This document shows, in pieces, positions 16,351 to 25,092 of a stretch of 64,000 nucleotides of DNA. Numbering within the stretch: the first letter of the stretch is position 1; each line of letters begins with the position of its first letter. The translations under genes and the position numbers were made by a program. This DNA is from Asanoa ishikariensis (GTDB lineage Bacteria; Actinomycetota; Actinomycetes; Mycobacteriales; Micromonosporaceae), in assembly GCF_900107455.1 (NCBI RefSeq), contig NZ_FNQB01000006.1:1-64000 (forward strand), given 5' to 3'. The notes below the pieces were generated by a model, which saw only the letters and a list, made by a program, of their open reading frames with translations, was not told the DNA's origin and made no database searches.

Positions 16351-17352
16351 CTAGAACATCGGCCTTACCGCGTAGTAGGCGAGGGCGGCCATGGCGCCGG
16401 CGGCCGGGAACGTCAGGATCCAGGCTCCGACGATGTTGCCGGCCACGCCCCAGCGGACCGCGGAGAGCTTCTTGGTCGCGCCGACGCCCATGATCGCCGA
16501 GGTGATCGTGTGGGTGGTCGAGATCGGGGCGCCCAGGACCAGGGCGTTGAAGTAGAGCACGCTGCTGGCCACCGTTTCGGCCGCGAAGCCCTCGGGTGGG
16601 CCCAGGTGGATGATGCGGCGGCCCAGGGTGCGGATGATGCGCCAACCGCCCGCGTACGTGCCGAGTGCCAGGACCGACGCCGACGTCCAGAACGCCCATT
16701 CCGGGATCGTTCCCGCGTCGCTCTGGTGGCCGCCGACGTACAGCGCGAGCACGATGATGCCGATCGTCTTGGCGGCGTCCTGCATGCCGTGCCCGACCGA
16801 CATCGCCGCAGCCGACACTGTCTGCGCCCAGCGGAAGCCGCGGTTGAGCTTGCTCGGCTGCCCGTTTCGGAAGAAGAACCGGATCAGCCGCATCACGAGA
16901 TAGCCGAGTGCGAAGCCGACCAGCGGCGAGAGCACCATCGGGAGCACGACGCTGTCCAGGACCTTGGCCCAGAGCACCGTGCCGGACGCGGCGAGGGTGG
17001 CGCCGACCAGGCCGCCGATCAGCGCGTGGGACGACGACGAGGGCAGGCCGAAGTACCAGGTGATCAGGTTCCAGACGATCGCACCGGCGACGCCGGCGAA
17101 GACCACGCCGAGGCTGCCGGAGCCGGTGGGCAGGTCGACCAGCCCGCTACCGACGGTTTTGGCGACTTTCTCGCCGAAGTGGGCACCGATGAAGTTGCCG
17201 ATGGCGGCCATCAGCAGTGCCACGCCGGGGGTCAGGGCCCGGGTGGAGACGCTGGTGGCGATGGCGTTGGCCGCGTCGTGGAAGCCGTTCGTGTAGTCGA
17301 AGGCGAGCGCGACGAGGATCACCGCGAGAACGGCGATAAGCGGAGCGTCCAA
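16351..17352 (-). CDS. pit: Inorganic phosphate transporter, PiT family
   Basis: Low-affinity phosphate permease driven by the proton gradient, usually carrying metal-phosphate; 333 residues, inner membrane with ~10 segments. The two internally duplicated PiT signatures are visible: DYTNGFHDAANAIATSVSTR near the N-terminus and LGAPISTTHTITSAIMGVG near the C-terminus; the central GLPSSSSHALIGGLVGA also belongs to the family. The gene starts 4 nt after the DUF47 gene, a standard pairing. A Pho-box-like repeat upstream of the pair suggests phosphate-responsive expression. Confidence 0.95.
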   Translation of the reverse strand: MDAPLIAVLAVILVALAFDYTNGFHDAANAIATSVSTRALTPGVALLMAAIGNFIGAHFGEKVAKTVGSGLVDLPTGSGSLGVVFAGVAGAIVWNLITWYFGLPSSSSHALIGGLVGATLAASGTVLWAKVLDSVVLPMVLSPLVGFALGYLVMRLIRFFFRNGQPSKLNRGFRWAQTVSAAAMSVGHGMQDAAKTIGIIVLALYVGGHQSDAGTIPEWAFWTSASVLALGTYAGGWRIIRTLGRRIIHLGPPEGFAAETVASSVLYFNALVLGAPISTTHTITSAIMGVGATKKLSAVRWGVAGNIVGAWILTFPAAGAMAALAYYAVRPMF

Positions 17353-17356
17353 CGGT

Positions 17357-17983
17357 TCAGGATTCCTTGACGGCGATCGTCTGGACCGTGTTGGCCACGT
17401 GCTCGAAGGAGTCGCAGGCCGCCTCGAGCTCGTCGGCGACCTCCTTCATCTTGAGGACGGTCAGCGCGTCGTACTCACCGGAGAAGAGCCGGACCAGCAG
17501 CATCCGGTACGCCCGGTCGCCCTCGTTCTCCAGCCGGTTGCACTCGATCCAGTAGTCCTCGAGGTCCTTCATCGACTTGAGCCGCGGCATCGCCTCGGCG
17601 GTCAGCTTGGCCTGCTGGTCCAGCACCTCGACCAGCTCGTGCATCTCGCGCGGCAGCGCCGGCAGCTTGGTCAGCCCGTAGAGGTAGAGCAGGCTGCCGA
17701 CCGCTTCGAGGTGGTCCATCACGTCGTCGAGCAAAGAGCCCAGTCGGTAGATGTCCTCGCGGTCGAACGGGGTGACGAACGTCGAGTTGATCTTCTGGTA
17801 GAGCTCGTGCGTGAGCTGGTCGCTGTCGTGCTCGACCTCGGTGAGTCGCTCACTGACCGACTGGACGTCGACGCCGGGCAGCGCCAGTTCCTGGAGAAGC
17901 TCGGTGCCGCGGACGTGGTTGTCCGCCGCTCTGGTGAAGAGCTCGTAGAAAGCACCGTCGTTTGGACGGAAAGTGAACTTCAC
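17357..17983 (-). CDS. DUF47 (PhoU-like) Pit accessory protein
   Basis: 208 residues from the GTG at 17981-17983 (VKFTFRPNDGAFYELF). The family opening 'F.RPNDGAFYELFTRAADN' and the helical repeat motifs (EVEHDSDQLTHELYQKINSTFVTPFDREDIYRLGSLLDDVMD) identify the DUF47/TIGR00153 family, all-helical and related to PhoU with E/D-rich metal-binding motifs. These proteins are encoded next to pit genes and modulate Pit transport. Operon with pit, 4-nt gap. Confidence 0.93.
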   Translation of the reverse strand: MKFTFRPNDGAFYELFTRAADNHVRGTELLQELALPGVDVQSVSERLTEVEHDSDQLTHELYQKINSTFVTPFDREDIYRLGSLLDDVMDHLEAVGSLLYLYGLTKLPALPREMHELVEVLDQQAKLTAEAMPRLKSMKDLEDYWIECNRLENEGDRAYRMLLVRLFSGEYDALTVLKMKEVADELEAACDSFEHVANTVQTIAVKES

Positions 17984-18111
17984 GGCACGGACCTCGTAGC
18001 GTCGAAGGGGGTGTCCGGACGCGCCGCCGGGGAACGCGTTCAACGAATGCTAAGAAGTCTCGGAACCAGATCTTCGGCGGGCTACCTGGATCTACCCGAC
18101 CGCAATCTCCG

Positions 18112-18133
18112 GTTCATCTGCTGTTCACCTGAA
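18112..18133 (+). promoter_or_regulatory. Pho-box-like 11-nt direct repeat near the pit operon
   Basis: Two adjacent 11-nt units on the plus strand: GTTCATCTGCT (18112-18122) and GTTCACCTGAA (18123-18133). They match the PhoP unit consensus at 10 and 9 of 11 positions. The site is ~130 nt upstream of the DUF47-pit operon but in the opposite orientation, and abuts the stop codon of the ppk2 gene. Confidence 0.6.
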
Positions 18134-19012
18134 TCAACCGTCCGCTTCCAACCGACGCCGCTGCGCTGCCAAGTCGTAGTCCGGCTGGGGGTAGCTGAGC
18201 TTCAGATCGGCGAACGTCTGACGGAGCAGGTGGGACAGTGCCCAGTCGCGGTACCACTTGCGGTCGGCCGGCAGCACGTACCAGGGAGCGCTGTCGGAGT
18301 CGCAGCGGGCGAGGGCCTCGGCGTACGCGGCGTGGTAGTCGTCCCAGCGCGCCCGCGAGTCGAGGTCGTCCGGGTTGAACTTCCAGTGCTTGGCCGGGTC
18401 GACCAGCCGCTGCATCAACCGCTTCCGCTGTTCGTCGCGCGAGATGTGCAGCATCACCTTGACCACCGCGGTGCCGCCCTCGACGACCTCGCGCTCGAAT
18501 TCGTTGATCTTCTCGTAGCGCGGCCGCCAGACCGACTCCGGCGCGAGCCCGTTGACCCGCACCACCAGCACGTCCTCGTAGTGCGACCGGTTGAACACCC
18601 CGACGTAGCCGACCGGCGGCAGGGCCTTGCGGATCCGCCACAGGAAGCCGCCCCGGCGTTCCTGCGACGTCGGCGGGCCGAACGCCTTGATGTGCAGTCC
18701 CAGGGGGTTCATCGCGCCGGCGACCCGCTTGACCGCGCCGTCCTTGCCTCCGCAGTCCATCGCCTGGAGCACGAGCAGCACCGACCGGCCCTGACCTGGA
18801 TCGACGGCGGCCTGCGCGAAGAGCATCTCCTGCTGGGTGGCGAGCTCTCCGCCGATCCGCTCGACCTCGGCCCGGGCCCACAGCTTCGGGTCCTTGCCGG
18901 TGACCTTGTGACCCGGCAGGCCCGGGGTCGACCGAGGGTCGATCGCGTCGAGGTCGATCGGAACGTCCGGACTCTCAGATCGCACACGCAACAACCTCCG
19001 CATATCGGGCAT
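18134..19012 (-). CDS. ppk2: Polyphosphate kinase 2 (PPK2 family)
   Basis: Uses polyphosphate to phosphorylate nucleotides; cytoplasmic, ~292 residues from MPDMRRLL (19010-19012). Longer frames would run into the divergent sigma-factor promoter. P-loop AMDCGGKDG is at ~84-92, the Walker B-like NRSHYEDVLV at ~141-150, and the lid segment ISRDEQRKR with WKFNPDDLDSRARWDDY later. FGPPTSQERRGGFLWR is the PPK2 family core. The one-domain layout resembles class I/III PPK2. Proximity to Pit/DUF47 and a Pho-box-like repeat ties it to phosphate storage and use. Confidence 0.92.
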   Translation of the reverse strand: MPDMRRLLRVRSESPDVPIDLDAIDPRSTPGLPGHKVTGKDPKLWARAEVERIGGELATQQEMLFAQAAVDPGQGRSVLLVLQAMDCGGKDGAVKRVAGAMNPLGLHIKAFGPPTSQERRGGFLWRIRKALPPVGYVGVFNRSHYEDVLVVRVNGLAPESVWRPRYEKINEFEREVVEGGTAVVKVMLHISRDEQRKRLMQRLVDPAKHWKFNPDDLDSRARWDDYHAAYAEALARCDSDSAPWYVLPADRKWYRDWALSHLLRQTFADLKLSYPQPDYDLAAQRRRLEADG

Positions 19013-19089
19013 ATCGGTCACTCCACGTGCGTAGGCGGCGGTCGGCGGCGATGCCGACGCTGGCAGAATGCCCACAAGGGGAGGCCGGC

Positions 19090-20007
19090 ATGCAAGACCT
19101 TGCGAGCGAGTTCGAAGCCGAGCGTGACCATCTGACCTCGGTCGCCTACCGCATGTTGGGCAGCCGGGCCGAGGCGGAAGACGCCGTCCAGGAGACCTGG
19201 CTGCGCTACTCAGGCGCCCTGACCGATCCGGCCGCCCGGGCCGAGATCCGCGAGCTGCGGGGCTGGCTGACCACGACCACCGCCCGGATCTGCCTGGACG
19301 TGCTGCGCTCGGCCCGCGTGCGCCGCGAGGCGTACCCCGGTCAGTGGTTGCCGGAGCCCTTGGTGACCCGGCTCGGCCCGAGCGACTTCGCCCCTGACCC
19401 GGCCGACCGCGCGGTGCTCGGCGAGGAGCTCGGCACCGCCCTGATGGTCGTGCTGGAGCGACTCACCCCCGAGCAGCGGGTGGCGTTCGTGCTGCACGAC
19501 GCGTTCGGCGTGCCGTTCGACGAGATCGCCACCGCGATGGGCAGCACGGTGCCGGCCGCGCGCCAGCTCGCGTCGCGCGCCCGCCGTGCGGTCACCGACG
19601 GCGCGCCGCGCAACACCGCCTCCCGCACCGAGCAGCGGCGGGTGGTCCAGGCATTCCTCGACGCGACCGAGACCGGCGACATCGACGCGCTGATGGCCGT
19701 GCTGGCACCGGACGTGGTCTTCGTCGGCGACTCCGGCGGCCACTTCCCGGCGGCTCGCCAGCCGATCGTCGGTGCCGAGCGGGTGGCCACCTTCGTGCTC
19801 GGGCTGCTCAAGCTCCTGCCGAAAGAGGCGCCCGACCTGCGCTTCGAGCTGGTCGAGGTCGACGGCGGCATCGGTGTGCTGGCCGACGCGACCTACAAGG
19901 ACGGGCGACCGTTCCGCTCGGTGCTCTCGTTCGCGATCGACGGCGGGCGCGTGACGGCCGCGTACAACCAGCTCAACCCGGAGAAGATCGCGCGCGTGCT
20001 TTCCTAG
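19090..20007 (+). CDS. ECF sigma factor with SnoaL-like C-terminal domain (ECF41/SigJ type)
   Basis: 305 residues, ATG preceded by AAGGGGAGG. The sigma2 region (HLTSVAYRMLGSRAEAEDAVQETWLRY) and sigma4 region (LTPEQRVAFVLHDAFGVPFDEIATAMGSTVPAARQLASRARRAV) are clear. The ~100-residue C-terminal SnoaL-fold extension ends NQLNPEKIARVLS, a variant of the NPDKL motif that controls ECF41 activity without an anti-sigma factor. ECF41 genes usually sit beside a carboxymuconolactone decarboxylase-type target (COE); none is present here. Confidence 0.9.
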   Translation: MQDLASEFEAERDHLTSVAYRMLGSRAEAEDAVQETWLRYSGALTDPAARAEIRELRGWLTTTTARICLDVLRSARVRREAYPGQWLPEPLVTRLGPSDFAPDPADRAVLGEELGTALMVVLERLTPEQRVAFVLHDAFGVPFDEIATAMGSTVPAARQLASRARRAVTDGAPRNTASRTEQRRVVQAFLDATETGDIDALMAVLAPDVVFVGDSGGHFPAARQPIVGAERVATFVLGLLKLLPKEAPDLRFELVEVDGGIGVLADATYKDGRPFRSVLSFAIDGGRVTAAYNQLNPEKIARVLS

Positions 20008-20010
20008 CTC

Positions 20011-20514
20011 TCAGACGACCAGGGCCAACCATTTGCGGTACGCCGTCGCGAACGGCTCGGTGCCGTCGCCGAGGGCCTGGAAGAGCAGCTTGGCCGCGGC
20101 TTCGGCGTTGGCGACCAGGTCCTCGGGATAGCCGAAGCGGGCCCGGTGGTCGGCGAACTCGTCCTCGTCACGCAGCTCGATCGTGCCGGTCGCCCGGCGG
20201 CGGACCACGTCGAGGTCGAGGTCGATCAGGTGGACGGTGTCGCCCCGCCAGCGGGCCGGCGTGGTGATGTCGCAGTAGACCTCGCTGGTGCGCGGCGGCG
20301 GGTTGAACATGCCGCTCCACCAGGCGTCATGCGGCACGAGCACCACAAAGGGGATCTTCTCGACGGACGGCCGGCCGTGGTAGACGGACTGGGTGCCACG
20401 AGTCACGCCAAGCCAGACGCCCAGGTCGTCTTCGGCTAGGCGACGAGCGGGGTAGTCCCTGTGGGCGGATCCGTCATATTTGCGGTAGACCACCCGGACG
20501 TTGTCGCTCGACAC
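20011..20514 (-). CDS. DUF402 (FomD-like) protein
   Basis: 167 residues. Core phrases VRVVYRKYDGSAHRDYPARRL, SVYHGRPSVEKIPFVVLVPHDAWWSGMFNPPP, then YCDITTPARWRGDTVHLIDLDLDVV and ELRDEDEFADHRARFGYP are characteristic of DUF402. Family members include FomD, which hydrolyses nucleotidyl intermediates in fosfomycin synthesis, and nucleoside tri/diphosphatases; the conserved DLDLDVV acidic cluster would bind metal. A nucleotide phosphatase activity is the reasonable expectation. The stop lies 3 nt from the convergent sigma-factor stop. Confidence 0.85.
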   Translation of the reverse strand: MSSDNVRVVYRKYDGSAHRDYPARRLAEDDLGVWLGVTRGTQSVYHGRPSVEKIPFVVLVPHDAWWSGMFNPPPRTSEVYCDITTPARWRGDTVHLIDLDLDVVRRRATGTIELRDEDEFADHRARFGYPEDLVANAEAAAKLLFQALGDGTEPFATAYRKWLALVV

Positions 20515-20616
20515 GCAAATACCCTAACCGATTCGTGGGTAACCACTCTCGCGTCGGCGGGTTAACGGCACGTGGCGCGGGCGAGGATCGTCGGGGGGTA
20601 CGGGTACCGTCGCACG

Positions 20617-22710
20617 GTGACCTCGTCAGCGCGCACCCGTCCGTCCGCCGAGGCGCTCCTCGCCGCCGCGGTCGGATCGGTTCCCGGCGGCGCGGCCCGC
20701 GCGGGCCAACAGCAGATGACGAACGCGATCGCGGAGAGCCTGGCCGCCCGTGAGCACCTGCTCGTGCAGGCCGGCACGGGCACCGGCAAGTCGCTCGGCT
20801 ATCTGGCGCCGGCGCTCACTGTCGACGGCCCCGTCGTCATCTCGACCGCGACGCTGGCGCTCCAGTCCCAACTGGTCGACCACGACCTGCCCCGGCTCGC
20901 CGACGCGGTCGAGCCGGTGCTCGGCCGGCGACCCACCTTCGCTGTCCTCAAAGGACGGCACCACTACCTCTGCCTGGCCCGGCTGGAGAACTCGGCCGAG
21001 GAGGAGCCCGAGGACACGCTGTTCGACGCGCCCGCCTCCCCGCCGGCCGCGGCCCCGGTGAAGTGGCTCGGCGAGGCCGGCAAGCTGGGCAAGCAGATCC
21101 TCCGCCTGCAGGAGTGGGCGATGGAGACCTCGACCGGTGACCGCGACGAGCTCGACCCCGGCGTCGACGACCAGGCGTGGAAGCAGGTCTCGATGCCGGC
21201 CCGCGAGTGCGTGGGCGCGCAGCGCTGCCCCTACGGCACCGAGTGCTTCGCCGAGGCGTCCCGGGCGCGGGCCCGCGAGGCCGACGTCGTCATCACCAAC
21301 CACAGCCTGCTGGCCGTCGACATGCTCGCCGGGCGACACATCGTGCCGCCGCACAAGCTGCTGGTCATCGACGAGGCACACGAGCTGGCCGACCGGGTCT
21401 CGTCGGCGTCCCAGGAAGAGCTGACCCCCGAGCTGGTCGACCGGGCCGCCCGCCGGTCCCGGCCGCTGATCCAGCCGGAGCTGGCCGAGACGCTGCTCGA
21501 GGCCGGCGACGCGCTGGCCGTCGGGCTCGCCGAAGCACCCGCCGGGCGCATCGTCGACGGGCTGCCCGACCCGCTGCGCGAGGCCTGCACGCTGCTCGAC
21601 GCGGCCACCCGGCGGGCCCTCGAGAAGATCGGCGACATCAAGGCCGACGATCCCGACCCGGTGCGCAAACAGCAGGCCAAGGCGGTGATCGGCGACATCT
21701 CCAAGACCGCGCAGCGGTTGCTCGAAGAGGCCGACCACGACGTGGCCTGGGTGGAGAAGCCCGACCGCCCGGGTTCGGTGCGGCGAGCGCTGGTGGTGGC
21801 GCCGCTTTCGGTGGCCGGCACGCTGGCCACCCACCTCTACGACGAGCGCACCGTGGTGGCCACCTCGGCGACGCTGGCCCTCGGCGGCCGCTTCGACACG
21901 GTGGCCCGCGCGCTCGGCCTGCCCGGCCAGGTGCCCGCGCCCCGCACGCCGGCCGCCGCGGCCGCCGCCACGAAGACCGCGGCCCGCTCGCCCAACCTGT
22001 CGACCACGGCCGGCGAGGTCGCCGAGATCGGCGGGCCCGGGTGGCGCTCGCTCGACGTCGGTTCGCCGTTCGAATACGCCAAGCAGGGCATCCTCTACGT
22101 CGCCGCCCACCTGCCCCGGCCGGCCGCCTCCGGCCTGCCCGCACAGGCCGGCGAAGAGCTGATCACCCTGGTCGAGTCGCTCGGCGGCCGCACGCTCGGG
22201 CTGTTCTCCTCGCGCCGCGCCGCGCAGCAGGCGGCCGAGCTCGTCCGCGCCCGCACCGACCTGCCGGTGCTGCTCCAGGGCGACGAGTCGCTGCCGCTGC
22301 TGGTCCGCCGATTCCGTGAGGACAAGGCAAGCTGCCTGTTCGGCGTGATGTCCCTCTGGCAGGGCGTCGACGTCCCGGGCGACGCCTGCCAGCTCGTGGT
22401 CATCGACCGGCTTCCGTTCCCCCGCCCCGACGAGCCACTGGCCGCGGCCCGCGCGGCGGCGGTCGACGCCAGCGGCGGCTCGGGCTTCGCCGCGGTCAGC
22501 GTGCCGATCGCCGCGATCCGGCTGGCCCAGGGCGCGGGCCGGCTGATCCGCTCACACGGCGACAAGGGCGTGGTCGCGGTCCTCGACTCCCGCCTGGAAA
22601 CAGCCCGCGGCTACGGCGCCTTCCTCCGCAACTCCCTGCCCCCGTTCTGGTACACCACAAAACAGGACGTCGCCGTCGGGGCGTTGAAGCGGTTGGCGGC
22701 CTCCGCTTAG
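20617..22710 (+). CDS. ATP-dependent DNA helicase, DinG/XPD-like with Fe-S cluster
   Basis: Superfamily 2 5'-3' helicase expected to act in repair or R-loop/G-quadruplex removal. 697 residues from the GTG at 20617 (VTSSARTRPS), with TACCGT 8 nt before it suggesting a leaderless transcript. Walker A QAGTGTGKSLGYLAPAL is at ~50; four Cys fit for a 4Fe-4S cluster are Cys119, Cys198, Cys204 and Cys210 (LCLARLEN; ECVGAQRCPYGTECF). DEAH box VIDEAHE is at ~250, and motif VI is AQGAGRLIRSHGDKG near residue 645. The Ala/Thr-rich insert around 450 (AAAAATKTAARS) is poorly conserved. No neighbouring gene indicates an operon. Confidence 0.92.
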   Translation: MTSSARTRPSAEALLAAAVGSVPGGAARAGQQQMTNAIAESLAAREHLLVQAGTGTGKSLGYLAPALTVDGPVVISTATLALQSQLVDHDLPRLADAVEPVLGRRPTFAVLKGRHHYLCLARLENSAEEEPEDTLFDAPASPPAAAPVKWLGEAGKLGKQILRLQEWAMETSTGDRDELDPGVDDQAWKQVSMPARECVGAQRCPYGTECFAEASRARAREADVVITNHSLLAVDMLAGRHIVPPHKLLVIDEAHELADRVSSASQEELTPELVDRAARRSRPLIQPELAETLLEAGDALAVGLAEAPAGRIVDGLPDPLREACTLLDAATRRALEKIGDIKADDPDPVRKQQAKAVIGDISKTAQRLLEEADHDVAWVEKPDRPGSVRRALVVAPLSVAGTLATHLYDERTVVATSATLALGGRFDTVARALGLPGQVPAPRTPAAAAAATKTAARSPNLSTTAGEVAEIGGPGWRSLDVGSPFEYAKQGILYVAAHLPRPAASGLPAQAGEELITLVESLGGRTLGLFSSRRAAQQAAELVRARTDLPVLLQGDESLPLLVRRFREDKASCLFGVMSLWQGVDVPGDACQLVVIDRLPFPRPDEPLAAARAAAVDASGGSGFAAVSVPIAAIRLAQGAGRLIRSHGDKGVVAVLDSRLETARGYGAFLRNSLPPFWYTTKQDVAVGALKRLAASA

Positions 22711-22715
22711 GCCGG

Positions 22716-23087
22716 CTACGCGGGCCCGGCCAGGCCGATCAGGTTGCCCTCGGGGTCGGTGAGGTGGGCGACCACGAGGTCGCGTCCTGGCGCCCGCTCG
22801 GGACCCATCGTGCGGCTTCCGCCGAGGCGTTCGGCTTCGCGCAGCGCCGCCTCGACGTCGGGGACGCCGACGTAGAAGACCACATGCGGCTGGTGACCGG
22901 CGCCGCCACCGACGCCGCCGGGGATGCCCGTATCGGGTTGGGTGAATCCGTATTCGCCCGGCCTGGACACGGATTCCGCGATCGGCCCGGTGGTGTCGAA
23001 CCCCCAGCCGAACAGACCACCGTAGAAGCCACGCAACCGCTCCGCATCGGCCCCGATGATCTCGAAGTGCACCACTGGCTGTCCCAT
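22716..23087 (-). CDS. VOC-family (glyoxalase/bleomycin-resistance fold) protein
   Basis: 123 residues from MGQPVVHFEIIG (23085-23087). Paired beta-alpha-beta modules are recognisable: VHFEIIGADAERLRGFYGGLFGW and VVFYVGVPDVEAALREAERLGG, ending HLTDPEGNLIGLAG. Metal ligands typical of the fold (His in VHFEI, Glu in DPEGN) are present. It is divergent from an HxlR regulator gene across a 70-nt region with an inverted repeat, so it may be that regulator's target. Substrate unknown. It ends 6 nt after the helicase stop. Confidence 0.85.
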   Translation of the reverse strand: MGQPVVHFEIIGADAERLRGFYGGLFGWGFDTTGPIAESVSRPGEYGFTQPDTGIPGGVGGGAGHQPHVVFYVGVPDVEAALREAERLGGSRTMGPERAPGRDLVVAHLTDPEGNLIGLAGPA

Positions 23088-23109
23088 GTGGAGACCGTAA
23101 CCTAGTCTA

Positions 23110-23124
23110 GTTGTAAAGAACAAC
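23110..23124. promoter_or_regulatory. Inverted repeat between VOC and HxlR genes
   Basis: GTTGT-N5-ACAAC in the 70-nt divergent region, locally AT-rich compared with its surroundings; a plausible operator for the HxlR-family regulator acting on both promoters. Confidence 0.4.
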
Positions 23125-23157
23125 CAAGTGGTGTTTAAATGCGTCTTGGGAGGGCGT

Positions 23158-23781
23158 ATGCCTACGAGTCGCACCTATGGGGACGCCTGCGGCATCGCCC
23201 GTGCGCTGGACGTCGTCGGCGAGCGGTGGGCGCTGTTGGTCGTCCGGGAGCTGCTGCTGGGGCCGCAACGCTTCTCCGACCTTCGCCGGGCCCTGCCCGG
23301 CGCCAGCTCGAACATGCTCACTGACCGGCTGCGCGAGCTGGCGAGCCGCGACGTGGTGCGCCAGCGCCGCCTTCCGCCGCCGACGGCCTCGGTGGTCTAC
23401 GAACTGGCCGAGGTCGGGCGCGAACTCGAGCCGATCGTGCTGGCCCTCGGCGCCTGGGGCCTGCGCTTTCCGATGCCTGCGGCCCCGGCGCAGCTCAGCG
23501 CGACCTCGGTGCTGTTGTTCCTGCGCGAGTCCCGGCGCGCGGTCGCGCCGGGCACCTATCGTTTCGAGCTCGATGACCGGGTCTGGACAATCGCCTCCCG
23601 AGCCGGGGCGGTCACTGTGAGCCCAGGCGAACCGATGCGCGCTGAGGCCTCGCTGCGCACAGATCCGGCGACGCTCAACGCTCTGCTGAGTGGCACTTCA
23701 TCGCTGGCCGACGCGCTCGCCACCGGCGAGGCCATCGTCAGCGGAGACGAGGCCTCGCTGCGTCGGCTCCTAGAGTGCTGA
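23158..23781 (+). CDS. HxlR-family transcriptional regulator with SCP2-like C-terminus
   Basis: 207 residues from the ATG at 23158, SD GGGAGG. The N-terminal winged helix is HxlR-type: CGIARALDVVGERWALLVVRELLLGPQRFSDLRRALPGASSNMLTDRLREL, including the Cys near the N-terminus that some members use for redox or aldehyde sensing. The C-terminal ~85 residues (RAVAPGTYRFELDDRVWTI... ATLNALLSGTSSLADALATGE) resemble the sterol-carrier-protein-2 fold often fused to this subfamily and may bind a hydrophobic ligand. Probably represses itself and the divergent VOC gene. Confidence 0.87.
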   Translation: MPTSRTYGDACGIARALDVVGERWALLVVRELLLGPQRFSDLRRALPGASSNMLTDRLRELASRDVVRQRRLPPPTASVVYELAEVGRELEPIVLALGAWGLRFPMPAAPAQLSATSVLLFLRESRRAVAPGTYRFELDDRVWTIASRAGAVTVSPGEPMRAEASLRTDPATLNALLSGTSSLADALATGEAIVSGDEASLRRLLEC

Positions 23782-23820
23782 TCGCGGACCTGGCAACGCC
23801 ACGGCGGACCGGAGCCACTT

Positions 23821-25092
23821 TCATCCCTTTGTGCTGACGACTTCCATGCCTGGTGGGATGCTTGGCGGCCGGCGTTTGTTGAGGCGGCGGACGGCTGCGT
23901 TGAGGACGGCGATCAGTGGCACCGCGATCAGCGCGCCCACGATCCCCGCGAGGACCACGCCGGAGGCGATGCTGACGATCACCGCCAGTGGGTGGAGGGC
24001 CACCGCGCGGCCCATGATCAGTGGTTGCAGCACGTGGCCTTCGAGTTGCTGCACGCCGATCACCGCGCCCAGGATGATCAGGGCGACGATTGGGCCCTGG
24101 GCTACCAGGGCTACCAGCACCGCTACCGCGCCGGAGAGGGTGGCGCCGACGATCGGGATGAAGGCGCCCAGGAAGACCAGGGCGGCCAGGGCGAACGAGA
24201 ACGGGATCCGGCAGATCACCAGGGCGACGCCGATGCCCACCGCGTCGATGAACGCCACCAGCACCGTCGCCCGCACGTAGTTGCCCAGCGCTGACCACGA
24301 CGCCTGGCCGGCGTCGTCGATTCGCCAGCGGGCGCCGAGCGGGAACAGTCGCACGATGAAGCGCCAGATCTTGCGGCCGTCGCGGAGGAAGAAGAACGTC
24401 GAGAAGAGCACCAGCAGCGCGCCGGTCACGATCTCGGCCACCGTCGCCGCCGTCGCGAGTGCGCCGCTGGTGAACCGCGACGAGTTGTCGGTGATCCACG
24501 ACTGGGCCTCGTCGATGTATCGGGTGATCTGCGCGTCGCTCAGGTGCAGCGGGCCGGTCTGGAGCCAGTTCTGGATCTGCCGGACGCCCTTGGCGGCGTC
24601 ATTGCCCAACTGCGGCGCTCCGGAGACGAACTCGTTGACCACCAGCGTCAGCGTGCCGGCCACCGCCGCCAGGCCGCAGATCATCACCACGACCACGGCG
24701 AGGGTGCGGTGCAGCCGGGCCCGCAGCAGCCAGCCGACGGCCGGTGAGAGGAACGCGGTCAGCAGCAGCGCGATCGCCAGCGGGATGACCACGAAGCGCA
24801 GGATCCCGATCACCCGGACCACGCCGTAGACCGCGATCGCCAGCAACAGCAGCCGCCAGGACCAGGCCGCCGAGATGCGCAGGCTGTAGGGCACGTCGGC
24901 GTCGTCGCGGCTGGTCGTCGAGGGATGCGGCACCGTCACGGGCGCCGGTGGTGGCTCGGCCTCGGGCGCGACCGGCTGGAAGTGCTCACCGCCGCCGCTG
25001 GTCAGCTCCCGGGTCCGGGCGGCCCGCACCGACTCGCGGCCGACCTGGTAAGCGCGCGCCACGCTCGCCCTGACCTGCTGAAAACGACCCAA
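23821..25092 (-). CDS. AI-2E family transporter (PerM/TqsA-like)
   Basis: 423 residues from a TTG start (25090-25092, LGRFQQVRAS) with GGGGGAG 4-6 nt upstream; other in-frame starts upstream are not preceded by an SD. A ~90-residue Pro-rich cytoplasmic part is followed by about eight membrane helices: RLLLLAIAVYGVVRVI, LRFVVIPLAIALLLTAFLSP, LAVVVVMICGLAAVAGTL and the C-terminal set FALAALVFLGAFIPIVGATLSG, EGHVLQPLIMGRAVALHPLAVIVS. The last phrase is a family hallmark. Members export small molecules or ions (autoinducer-2, Na+/Li+ antiport); the substrate here is unknown. Confidence 0.9.
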   Translation of the reverse strand: MGRFQQVRASVARAYQVGRESVRAARTRELTSGGGEHFQPVAPEAEPPPAPVTVPHPSTTSRDDADVPYSLRISAAWSWRLLLLAIAVYGVVRVIGILRFVVIPLAIALLLTAFLSPAVGWLLRARLHRTLAVVVVMICGLAAVAGTLTLVVNEFVSGAPQLGNDAAKGVRQIQNWLQTGPLHLSDAQITRYIDEAQSWITDNSSRFTSGALATAATVAEIVTGALLVLFSTFFFLRDGRKIWRFIVRLFPLGARWRIDDAGQASWSALGNYVRATVLVAFIDAVGIGVALVICRIPFSFALAALVFLGAFIPIVGATLSGAVAVLVALVAQGPIVALIILGAVIGVQQLEGHVLQPLIMGRAVALHPLAVIVSIASGVVLAGIVGALIAVPLIAVLNAAVRRLNKRRPPSIPPGMEVVSTKG

